A stretch of DNA of 9,109 nt. It comes from JANOQP01 sp044227705. GTDB taxonomy: Bacteria > Bacteroidota > Bacteroidia > Chitinophagales > Saprospiraceae. The first letter of the stretch is position 1, and every line of letters starts with the position of its first letter. The stretch spans positions 1 through 9,109 of the forward strand of contig JBGAWE010000186.1 in NCBI GenBank assembly GCA_044227705.1. Reading direction: 5' to 3'. Made by a program: the position numbers and the translations under genes. The notes below the pieces were generated by a model. It saw nothing but the letters and a program-made list of their open reading frames with translations, did no database searches and was not told the origin of the DNA. Positions 1 to 5,392 of this stretch are shown here, one piece after another.

Positions 1-817
1 CGTAGTTGCGCGAGTGCTGCTTGATAAGAGAAGCGCACTCCTCGAACGTGGTCTTCCCGTCAAAATAGTCGAAAAACTCGGGGTAGCCGACCGTCTGCAA
101 AGCCTGCAAGTGGCGGAAGGGCAGCAGCGACCGCGCCTCTCCCTCCAGCCCGGCGGCAATCATCGCATCGACCCGCGCATCGATTCGGGCGTAAAGCTCC
201 GGACGCGGCCAGTCGAGGCAGAGATAGATAGTTTCAAAAGGCCGTTCCACTTCCTTCTTCCCCAAAAAACTCGAGTACGGCTGCCCGCTCGCCCAGCAGA
301 CCTCGACCGCCCGGAGGAGGCGCATCGGGTTTTGCAGGTCGATTTTCGAGGCCGTTGCCGGGTCGAGCCGCTGGATTTCTGATTGCAAAAAGGCGATGCC
401 GTCAGCGTCGAATCTTTGCCGAAGCTCGATTTTGACGGAATCGGGAACTGGCGGGAAGTCGTCCAGACCATCACAAAGTGCTCGGATGAACAGGCCAGAG
501 CCGCCGACGAGGATGGCCTCGTTTCTCTCCGCAAAAATCTCGGAAAGCACCCGCATCCCGTCGCGCTCGAAGTCGCCTGCGGTGTACAAGTCGTTGATTC
601 CCAGTGAGTTGACGAAGTGGTGCGGCGCGGCGGCCAGCTCATCGGCTGTCGGCTTGGCCGTGCCGATGGACATTTCGCGGTAGAACTGGCGGCTGTCCGC
701 GCTCAAGATTTCGGTCTGGAAATGCCGCGCCAACCGGATGGCGATGGCCGTCTTGCCCGAGGCCGTCGGCCCGCCGACAACGATGAGCCGCTTCAGGTCA
801 GGAGTCGCTTTCGGCAC
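1..817 (-). CDS. miaA: tRNA dimethylallyltransferase (MiaA), C-terminus cut by the window edge
   Basis: MiaA transfers the dimethylallyl group of DMAPP to N6 of A37 in tRNAs that read codons starting with U; it is cytosolic. Reading back from 817 the frame is open to the window edge (272 residues of about 300). Visible family marks are the P-loop GPTASGKT (residues 16-23), DSRQFY (41-46), SIGTAKP (50-56), PHHFVN (65-70), GGSGLF (105-110, a variant of the usual GGTGLY), NPMRLLRAVEV (163-173) and, near the edge, VGYPEFFDYFDGKTTFEE followed by LIKQHSRNY. I chose a GTG start at 815-817 because it puts 15 residues before the P-loop, as expected, and no ATG is available upstream in frame; there is no clear ribosome binding site. 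The start lies inside the 3' end of the upstream gene (20-nt overlap), which suggests translational coupling. Identification is secure; the exact start is less so. Confidence 0.95.
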   Translation of the reverse strand, partial: MPKATPDLKRLIVVGGPTASGKTAIAIRLARHFQTEILSADSRQFYREMSIGTAKPTADELAAAPHHFVNSLGINDLYTAGDFERDGMRVLSEIFAERNEAILVGGSGLFIRALCDGLDDFPPVPDSVKIELRQRFDADGIAFLQSEIQRLDPATASKIDLQNPMRLLRAVEVCWASGQPYSSFLGKKEVERPFETIYLCLDWPRPELYARIDARVDAMIAAGLEGEARSLLPFRHLQALQTVGYPEFFDYFDGKTTFEECASLIKQHSRNY

Positions 818-1070
818 GGAGAGCGTCGATTTTGGCCTGCTTCACCTCCAGTTCCGCGTGCGACTGGCGGAGCTTGTCCATCAGAAGCTCGTTCGACTGC
901 CGCAGCGACTTGGCCTCGGCAAGCGACCGCAGGGCGTCGGGCGGCCATTTCTTCTCTTTCTTCTCAAAAAAGGCGCGCGCCGTCCGCCAGATGAGCCAGC
1001 CGGTGACGAGGGTGAAGACCGCGAAATCCGCCGCTGGCGACCAAGCGTATGGGTGAAAAAGAGTAGCCAT
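798..1070 (-). CDS. Small single-pass membrane protein with C-terminal coiled coil, unknown function
   Basis: This is a 90-residue protein that I do not recognise as a named family. It has a short N-terminus, one hydrophobic segment (about residues 12-35, AADFAVFTLVTGWLIW within it), a basic stop-transfer stretch FFEKKEKKW (34-42), and then a charged helix rich in Leu, Glu, Lys and Gln (about 45-88) with heptad-like spacing. This fits an inner-membrane anchor with a cytoplasmic coiled coil. It starts with ATG 12 nt after the stop of the OmpA-like gene and its last 20 nt overlap the GTG start of miaA, so the three genes very likely form one transcript. The tight packing and sensible protein properties support a real gene. 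A role in envelope or division assembly beside the OmpA-like protein is possible but only inferred. Confidence 0.8.
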   Translation of the reverse strand: MATLFHPYAWSPAADFAVFTLVTGWLIWRTARAFFEKKEKKWPPDALRSLAEAKSLRQSNELLMDKLRQSHAELEVKQAKIDALRAESDS

Positions 1071-1082
1071 TTTGAGCGGTTT

Positions 1083-1601
1083 TCAGTAAAAAACAATCTC
1101 CACACGGCGGTTTCGCCTGCGGTTCGAGTCGGAATCGTTGGGGGCGATGGGCGCAGTCTCCCCTGCCGTGTCTGTCTCGATGTCTGCCTCTGGCATGCCG
1201 GCGTCGGCCAGAACCTTTCGGACGGCGAGCGCGCGGTTCTCGCCCAGCCGGAGGTTGAACTCGTCGGTGTCGATGTCGTCCGTGTGGCCGGTGAGTCGCA
1301 CTTTTTGATGCGATAGCGCAGCTTTTTGGGCCAGTTTTTTCAGCAAGGCAGCGGCGGGCGGCGGCACGATCGGGACAGTGGCGTTGTCCAAAAAGAAGAC
1401 CCGGTAGCCCTGCGCGGTCTTCTCCCAAAACACCGGTTGCTCGACGGCCATCGGGACGGGCAGGAAGACCGTGTCGGGCGGCACGGCCCTTTCCACCAAC
1501 TGGACGGCGGGCGGCTTGGGCGCGTATTTTTGGGAAAAATAGTTGGAGGCAAGCCGGAGCCAGCAGAGCGTGAGCAGGAACCAGAGCCAGGGACTCTTCA
1601 T
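1083..1601 (-). CDS. OmpA-family peptidoglycan-binding protein with N-terminal membrane anchor or signal
   Basis: This is a 172-residue protein whose C-terminal part (about 85-172) is an OmpA-like domain, the module that grips the diaminopimelate of peptidoglycan. Key features are GHTDDIDTDEFN (105-116), with Asp108 in the usual ligand-binding place, LGENRALAVRKVL (119-131) with Arg123 as the usual partner, and the closing RRRNRRVEIVFY (161-172). The first 22 residues (MKSPWLWFLLTLCWLRLASN...) are hydrophobic and act as an uncleaved anchor or signal peptide; there is no lipobox I trust. Residues 25-80 form a Pro-rich linker. No beta-barrel is present, so it resembles small Pal- or MotB-type wall-binding proteins rather than OmpA itself. 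It is the first gene of the operon with the coiled-coil protein and miaA, and is divergent from the cupin gene. A good Bacteroidetes promoter match lies about 90 nt upstream. Confidence 0.9.
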   Translation of the reverse strand: MKSPWLWFLLTLCWLRLASNYFSQKYAPKPPAVQLVERAVPPDTVFLPVPMAVEQPVFWEKTAQGYRVFFLDNATVPIVPPPAAALLKKLAQKAALSHQKVRLTGHTDDIDTDEFNLRLGENRALAVRKVLADAGMPEADIETDTAGETAPIAPNDSDSNRRRNRRVEIVFY

Positions 1602-1619
1602 GTCGAACGGTCAGGTTTG

Positions 1620-1635
1620 GCCCGAAAAGTCGGGC
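1620..1635 (-). other. Short perfect hairpin in the 5' leader of the OmpA-like gene
   Basis: GCCCGA and TCGGGC form a perfect 6-bp inverted repeat with a 4-nt loop, ending 19 nt before the ATG at 1601 and inside the predicted leader. It could influence translation or be an operator half-pair; it has no T-tract, so it is not a terminator. Confidence 0.3.
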
Positions 1636-1692
1636 TGTTGGCCAATCTGGTGGCCATTTTAGAGCCATTTTTGCAACCACACAGCTCTCGGG

Positions 1693-1726
1693 CAAAAATA
1701 GCCAGCCGTTTAGATTGACGACCAAA
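1693..1726 (-). promoter_or_regulatory. Candidate Bacteroidetes-type promoter for the OmpA-like/coiled-coil/miaA operon
   Basis: On the minus strand TTTG (1726-1723) is followed after 22 nt by TATTTTTG (1700-1693), which matches the Bacteroidetes -7 consensus TAnnTTTG exactly; the spacing is within the usual range. Transcription would start near 1686, leaving a leader of about 85 nt. This is a sequence match only. Confidence 0.45.
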
Positions 1727-1751
1727 CACGGCTTTTTCAAAAACTCAACCG

Positions 1752-2093
1752 ATGCCAACCCAACCCTTCCACGTCTCCCTCGCCGATGCGCTCCGTTCCG
1801 TTCCCACCGAGGAAGGGCGGCTTTTCAATGAGGTCTTCGCGCACGGAACCCTGTCTGTCGAAATCTACCGGCCCGAAAATGTGGACCTCCAGCAACCGCA
1901 CAGCCGCGACGAGGGGTACGTCGTTGTCAGCGGCTCCGGCTTTTTCGTGAACGAGGGTGAGCGCGTCCGCTTCGGGCCCGGCGACTTTCTTTTTGCGCGG
2001 GCCGGCGCAGCCCACCGATTCGAGGATTTCAGCGAGGACTTCGCCGTTTGGGTCATTTTTTACGGGCCGGAGGGCGGCGAGCAGCAGAGGTGA
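1752..2093 (+). CDS. Small single-domain cupin protein
   Basis: This is a 113-residue protein with one conserved beta-barrel (cupin) domain. Motif 1 is PHSRDEGYVVVSGSG (49-63), giving His50 and Glu54 as likely metal ligands; the second His of the classical HxH is replaced by Arg52. Motif 2 is FGPGDFLFARAGAAHRFEDF (74-93), with His88 as the third ligand. The remaining residues are typical of short stand-alone bacterial cupins, some of which are isomerases or dioxygenases and many of which are uncharacterised; the substrate cannot be read from the sequence. It starts with ATG, stands alone on the plus strand, and is divergent from the OmpA-like operon. I found no convincing TAnnTTTG box directly upstream. 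Family assignment is good; function is unknown. Confidence 0.85.
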   Translation: MPTQPFHVSLADALRSVPTEEGRLFNEVFAHGTLSVEIYRPENVDLQQPHSRDEGYVVVSGSGFFVNEGERVRFGPGDFLFARAGAAHRFEDFSEDFAVWVIFYGPEGGEQQR

Positions 2094-2150
2094 ATTCGGC
2101 CAACCGCCAAAACCGCTTGCCCGCCATTGAAAACCGAAAAACACCGATAG

Positions 2151-2174
2151 CCGACCTTTGTCTCGGATTTTTTT
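2151..2174 (+). terminator. Weak possible terminator downstream of the cupin gene
   Basis: A short stem, CCGA (2151-2154) with TCGG (2163-2166), is followed by A and seven T. The position, 58 nt after the cupin stop, is right, but a 4-bp stem is weak. Confidence 0.25.
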
Positions 2175-2207
2175 AAAATAAATAACTCTTTTGGGTGATG
2201 AATCGAA

Positions 2208-2247
2208 TGGCTGTTTCTACGTTTGTCGCATCAAGCTGAAACAGCCA
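2208..2247. repeat. 10-bp perfect inverted repeat enclosing a promoter-like box
   Basis: TGGCTGTTTC (2208-2217) and GAAACAGCCA (2238-2247) are perfect reverse complements separated by 20 nt. The spacer begins with TACGTTTG (2218-2225), an exact TAnnTTTG match; the nearest upstream TTG (2191-2193) is 24 nt away, slightly too far. It could be a stem in a structured RNA or a two-site operator around a promoter. Smaller stems follow it (CGGGC/GCCCG at 2253-2267; TTCCCG/CGGGAA at 2278-2296). No protein gene is seen here. Confidence 0.5.
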
Positions 2248-2357
2248 ACTCGCGGGCCACGCGCCCGTCCTAATCCCTTCCCGAACTGAACGGGAACCAG
2301 CTTTCGGAGCCGCCGTCCGGCACTTCTCCTTTATTCCACACTTCGCCTTTGTCTTTG

Positions 2358-2387
2358 AAAAAAAAATTCTGCCCGCAGTCTTGCGGG
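2358..2387 (-). terminator. Candidate minus-strand intrinsic terminator at the far end of the convergent spacer
   Basis: On the minus strand a 6-bp perfect stem, CCCGCA/TGCGGG with a 4-nt loop (2387-2372), is followed after five bases by nine T (2366-2358). It would stop transcripts coming from the GH5/sorting-module gene, but about 440 nt beyond its stop. The gap between stem and T-tract lowers confidence. Confidence 0.4.
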
Positions 2388-2412
2388 TTCAAGTTTATTG
2401 CAGATAACTTTG
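2381..2412 (+). promoter_or_regulatory. Candidate plus-strand promoter inside the gene-free spacer
   Basis: TTG (2381-2383) is followed after 21 nt by TAACTTTG (2405-2412), an exact match to the Bacteroidetes -7 consensus with good spacing. Transcription would begin near 2419. It faces a run of hairpins and a T-tract terminator rather than a recognisable protein gene, so it may drive a small RNA. Confidence 0.45.
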
Positions 2413-2556
2413 CACTACAAAGCACTCTTTAAACTCTGCTATTTGACTTTTCCACCATGCTAACCTTATCCGGTCCTTCCCCCCGAGGATGGCGATGGGC
2501 GGAAAGCGTCGGGCGGCTGTACCCTCCCTCACAAGGGCTGCCCGGCGCACTTTTTT
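2413..2556 (+). ncRNA. Candidate small RNA or leader transcript (promoter to terminator, about 140 nt)
   Basis: The stretch is bounded by a consensus promoter upstream and a strong intrinsic terminator at 2506-2556. It includes an ATG-started frame of 33 codons (2457-2558; begins MLTLSGPSPRGW) whose stop codon lies in the terminator T-tract. That arrangement resembles an attenuation leader, but no plus-strand gene that it could control follows. It matches no RNA family I can recall: I looked for RNase P, tmRNA, SRP RNA and common riboswitch core motifs and found none. It could equally be an independent small RNA or an unrelated coincidence of signals. Confidence 0.35.
2506..2556 (+). terminator. 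Strong plus-strand intrinsic terminator
   Basis: GCGTCGGGCGGC (2506-2517) pairs with GCTGCCCGGCGC (2537-2548) over 12 bp with two G-U pairs, and is followed after AC by six T (2551-2556). This is the classical form of a factor-independent terminator on the plus strand; the minus strand lacks a T-tract on its side. Confidence 0.55.
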
Positions 2557-2562
2557 AGGCGC

Positions 2563-2602
2563 GGAAATCGAGGATTGGGCCTTCCCCTGATCCTCAATTT
2601 CC
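2563..2602. repeat. Long hairpin, 12 pairs with one mismatch
   Basis: GGAAATCGAGGAT (2563-2575) and ATCCTCAATTTCC (2590-2602) pair at 12 of 13 positions around a 14-nt loop. It begins seven bases after the T-tract of the preceding terminator. A further perfect 8-bp stem, GGGCAGCT/AGCTGCCC (2672-2695, 8-nt loop), lies downstream. Neither has a T-tract, so they look like structured RNA or repeat-type palindromes rather than terminators. Confidence 0.45.
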
Positions 2603-2734
2603 AACTCCACAACCACCACTGTGAGCAAACGCGGTCGTCCTGAAACCGGCCGATTTTCAACGGGAGGCAAGGGGCAGCTTCGCCATGAGCTGCCCAACCA
2701 CCGCCCCCCGAAAAGAGCAAAACCGAAGGCGGGG

Positions 2735-2782
2735 GCCCTCTCTTCCATGCAAATGAGCATGGGGGGAGGGCTGTTTTTTTTT
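2735..2782 (+). terminator. Strong plus-strand terminator before the convergent gene
   Basis: GCCCTC (2735-2740) pairs with GAGGGC (2766-2771) and CCATGC (2745-2750) with GCATGG (2757-2762), joined by G-U-rich pairing, with a 6-nt loop. After TG come nine T (2774-2782). It stops plus-strand transcription 42 nt before the end of the convergent minus-strand gene, so something on the plus strand in the spacer, or read-through from the cupin, is transcribed up to here. Confidence 0.6.
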
Positions 2783-2823
2783 GTTGAAGATCGACGATTG
2801 TTGTTGTCGCCGTTCCAGTCAGC

Positions 2824-3327
2824 TCATTTCACCACCTGCTGGGCGAGGATTTTGCCGCTTTCCAATTCGGCGACGAGCCAATACGCCCCCCTCGGAACGC
2901 TCGAAAAGTCAAGTTCCAACAGGTTCTCTCCTGCAGAAAGCTCCCGGTTTTGGACTCGGATGGTTCGCCCGTTGGTGGCGATGAGCGAGATTCTGGCCGA
3001 GGCGCGGCCGGGTGATTCAATGCTCAAGCTCCCTTTTTCCACTACAGGGTTGGGCCAAAACCGCATGCCGACGTCCGTTCCGCAATCCGCCTTGACAATC
3101 GACGAGACGCTTCCCGTGCCGTCAGGCTCGAGCTGGCGGAGGCGGTAAAAGGCCGCGTCGCCCACCCCATTTTCGTCCAGGAAACGATAAGTCCGCTGGC
3201 CCTGGTCGAGGGCGACCTCCCCTACCCGCGTCCATTCGAGGCCGTCGAGGCTGCGCTCGATGGCGGTCCTTGTCCCGATTTCAGAAGGGAAAAGTGTGAA
3301 AACAAGCTCCGCTAGTAGCCGAAGCCG
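2824..3327 (-). pseudogene. T9SS sorting module, out-of-frame 3' part of the GH5 gene
   Basis: This open frame (167 residues) has no proper start and no signal peptide; its first usable codon is a GTG at 3165, inside a domain. Residues 5-75 resemble the beta-sandwich that often precedes the sorting domain (TAIERSLDGLEW, then RTYRFLDENG, then FYRLRQLEPDG). Residues about 88-167 are a type A T9SS C-terminal domain: FWPNP at 91-95, a middle IATNGRTIRVQN, and a final ESGKILAQQVVK. Such domains direct a protein through the outer membrane and are then removed, often with attachment to lipopolysaccharide. It overlaps the end of the GH5 frame by 16 nt in a different frame, so it is best read as the tail of that enzyme after a frameshift or small deletion near 3312. 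Confidence 0.8.
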
Positions 3328-5243
3328 TCAGGGTATAGCCGCACGTCCCAATAAGCCCACGAGTGCGGAAAGGTGTCGATGATTTCACCGAGGGTTTCAA
3401 CCCAGTTGCAGCGGCTCACCGCGTCGGCGTGGCCGATGCAGCCCATCTCGCCCATGTAATAGGGGTGGTCGTAGAAGTCGGCCCAGATGTCGAGGTTGCG
3501 GTTCTTGTCCCAGAGGTTTTGCACGTCGCTGCCGATGGGGAAAGCGCGGGCGGGCGGCGGCGGGTTGAGCCACGAGGCCAGTTGGTGGGTGAACTCGTAG
3601 GGGCTGTAATGGTGGTAGGTGTAGATTACGTTCAGGTCGTGCGAGTATGGCTCGAACGTCAGCAAGTCCTCGGAGGAGTTCCAGCCAACGGCCCCGGCGA
3701 TGATGGTCCGTGCGGGCGAGTGCAGACGGATGGTGTCGAGAATCGCCTTTTGCACGCCGCGCCAGTTGGCGTTGGAGATGCCGTTCGGCTCGTTGTAGAT
3801 TTCAAAAAAGACCCTACTGGGGTCGAGGTAGTTGTACCGCTGCGCCAATTGCCGCCAGATGGCGCATAGGCGCGGCTGCTGCGCGGCGAAGTTCGCGTCG
3901 GTTATCTCCGGGTTGTCGTGGTGGTAGTCGATGATGAGCTTCATGTCGAGGTCGCCCGTCCAGCGTATCACCGAGTCGACGAGGGCGAAGGCCGCGTGAG
4001 CCGTGTTCAGCGCGTAGCCGGGCGCCGGGCCGGTCAGCCGCCCGAAGGTGACGGGCATCCTGACGTGGTCGTAGCCCGTCGATTTCAGGAAAGCCACGCT
4101 CGCCCGCGTGAACTCGGCGGGCTGCGGGTACGTCCCGAAGGGGATGAGCCAATAGGCCTCCAGCCAGTTGTTCATGTCGAAGCCCTTGCCGAGCGAGTTG
4201 GCCCGCGCCCACGCGGTCGAGGCGGGCGGCTTGGGCGCGTTCCAGATTTCGACGGCGTCGAAATAGACCGTGCCGCTGGCGTTGGCCGGGGCTGAAACAT
4301 TGAATTGAAACTCGGTGACCAGCCGCCGGTCGAGGCCCGACACGCCGACGAAAATCGGGAGCGGGATGTCGAGCACCTGGTAGTTGGCGGCCGAGTTGCC
4401 GAGGAGCGTCCAGTTTTGGGTCTGTTTCGACAGGGTTTTGAGCTGAAAGGTCATCGAATGCCCGCTGCCGAGGCCGCGCACCGCGATGCGCAGGTGGGTC
4501 GCGCCGTTGAAGTTGCGAGGCGAGGAGCTTCCCCATCCGTTCATGTTCAGCCCGAAACCGGCCCAGCCGTCGCCGCCGACCGAGTAGGCGAACTTGTAGT
4601 GCTGCCCGCCCTCGAAGGGGCTGTCGGCGGCGGTCTCGGTCAGCGTCCCGTCGACGTTCCATGTGCCGGTTATGAGGGTCGTTCCCGACTTGTAGACAGA
4701 CGTCGCGGCCGCTGGCGGGTCGACAATCAGTTCGATTGCGTCGAAATAAAGGTCGCCCGACGACGAAGCCGAGCCGCCAACGAGCTTGATGTTTAGTTTC
4801 GTGATGTTCTGCAAATCGAGCGACGTGTACCCTTTCAGCGACCACAGCGGGATTTTCACGACAGTGTAAGTCCCTGTCGAACTCGATATGTCGATGGAAT
4901 TCCCCGAGACAGCACCGGTTGACTGGAGCTGCATCTGCGCCTTGTCGCCCGCCGCCATGCCGCGCACGGCTATTTGGATATGGGTGAAATCGCGCACGTC
5001 GGTCGCCGAAGCAGCGAGGTTGAGCCAGACGTTGGCGGCCGAGGCGGCGCAGTTGTAGCTGAACTTGAAATGCTGGCCGCCCTCATACGGGCTATCGGTC
5101 GAGATTTCGGTCAAGGTCCCGTTGCTCGGGGTGTTCGACGAGAAGAGGTTCGTGCCGTTTTTATATAGAGGAAGACTCTGGCCGGAGGCCGTGAAAGCGG
5201 AGATGATGGAGGCGAGAAGCGCGTAGATGACCCTTGTTTTCAT
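3312..5243 (-). CDS. Secreted GH5-family glycoside hydrolase with two N-terminal carbohydrate-binding-like modules; 3' end disrupted
   Basis: This 643-residue protein begins at the ATG giving a clear signal peptide (MKTRVIYALLASIISAFTAS, cut near residue 21); the frame stays open upstream, but that part is not gene-like. Two homologous beta-sandwich modules follow (about 26-175 and 183-335), sharing DSPYEGGQH/DSPFEGGQH, IAVRG and LYFDAIEL/VYFDAVEI, and resembling CBM11/CIA30-type glycan binders. The GH5 TIM barrel runs from about 345: GFDMNNWLEAYW (354-365), VRMPV with Arg395, IIDYHH (437-442), YNEP with acid/base Glu485, YHHYSPYEFTHQ (543-554), GEMG with nucleophile Glu599, and SWAYWDV (628-634). 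GH5 enzymes hydrolyse beta-glucans, mannans and related polymers; the FTHQ motif recalls cellulase-like subfamilies, but the substrate is not certain. The frame stops at DGFGY, before the last helix expected in GH5, and the sorting module continues in another frame. Confidence 0.9.
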   Translation of the reverse strand: MKTRVIYALLASIISAFTASGQSLPLYKNGTNLFSSNTPSNGTLTEISTDSPYEGGQHFKFSYNCAASAANVWLNLAASATDVRDFTHIQIAVRGMAAGDKAQMQLQSTGAVSGNSIDISSSTGTYTVVKIPLWSLKGYTSLDLQNITKLNIKLVGGSASSSGDLYFDAIELIVDPPAAATSVYKSGTTLITGTWNVDGTLTETAADSPFEGGQHYKFAYSVGGDGWAGFGLNMNGWGSSSPRNFNGATHLRIAVRGLGSGHSMTFQLKTLSKQTQNWTLLGNSAANYQVLDIPLPIFVGVSGLDRRLVTEFQFNVSAPANASGTVYFDAVEIWNAPKPPASTAWARANSLGKGFDMNNWLEAYWLIPFGTYPQPAEFTRASVAFLKSTGYDHVRMPVTFGRLTGPAPGYALNTAHAAFALVDSVIRWTGDLDMKLIIDYHHDNPEITDANFAAQQPRLCAIWRQLAQRYNYLDPSRVFFEIYNEPNGISNANWRGVQKAILDTIRLHSPARTIIAGAVGWNSSEDLLTFEPYSHDLNVIYTYHHYSPYEFTHQLASWLNPPPPARAFPIGSDVQNLWDKNRNLDIWADFYDHPYYMGEMGCIGHADAVSRCNWVETLGEIIDTFPHSWAYWDVRLYPDGFGY

Positions 5244-5301
5244 GAAAAAATTCGCTTTTGGAAGAGAAAATCGATGGGAGGCGGCTCTGGGGTTCGGCGA
5301 G

Positions 5302-5332
5302 CGAAAGTAGACCCGCCGTTGTTTCTCATCAA
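5302..5332 (-). promoter_or_regulatory. Possible promoter for the GH5 gene
   Basis: On the minus strand TTG (5332-5330) and, 20 nt later, TACTTTCG (5309-5302) match the Bacteroidetes promoter with one mismatch in TAnnTTTG. The start would be near 5295, about 50 nt before the ATG. The TTG overlaps the T-tract of the preceding terminator. Confidence 0.35.
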
Positions 5333-5370
5333 AAAAAGCCCCGGTCACAGGCTGAAACCCGTGCCGAGGC
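5331..5370 (-). terminator. Intrinsic terminator of the beta-propeller-like gene
   Basis: On the minus strand GCCTCGG (5370-5364) pairs with CCGGGGC (5344-5338) and CACGG (5363-5359) with CTGTG (5350-5346), with one bulged base and an 8-nt loop, followed directly by seven T (5337-5331). It begins 22 nt after the stop codon of the upstream gene, separating it from the GH5 gene. Confidence 0.75.
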
Positions 5371-5392
5371 TGATGTCCCTTGCTAAAAAGAA

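Noticed and set aside
964..1758. A 264-codon minus-strand frame overlapping the OmpA-like gene
   Set aside because: The OmpA domain is in another frame; this one is Arg/Ala/Pro-rich and crosses two real genes.
2180..2400. A known riboswitch or housekeeping RNA in the spacer
   Set aside because: I looked for core motifs of RNase P, tmRNA, SRP RNA, cobalamin and fluoride riboswitches by eye and none fits; the structure is reported without a family name.
2395..2760. A 121-codon minus-strand frame in the spacer, and a plus-strand frame from 2621
   Set aside because: Neither has a recognisable domain or good composition; both run through hairpins and terminators, and the plus frame continues antisense into the sorting module.
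3814..4845. A 343-codon minus-strand frame within the GH5 gene
   Set aside because: Frame shadow: the GH5 catalytic motifs and binding modules lie in the other frame.
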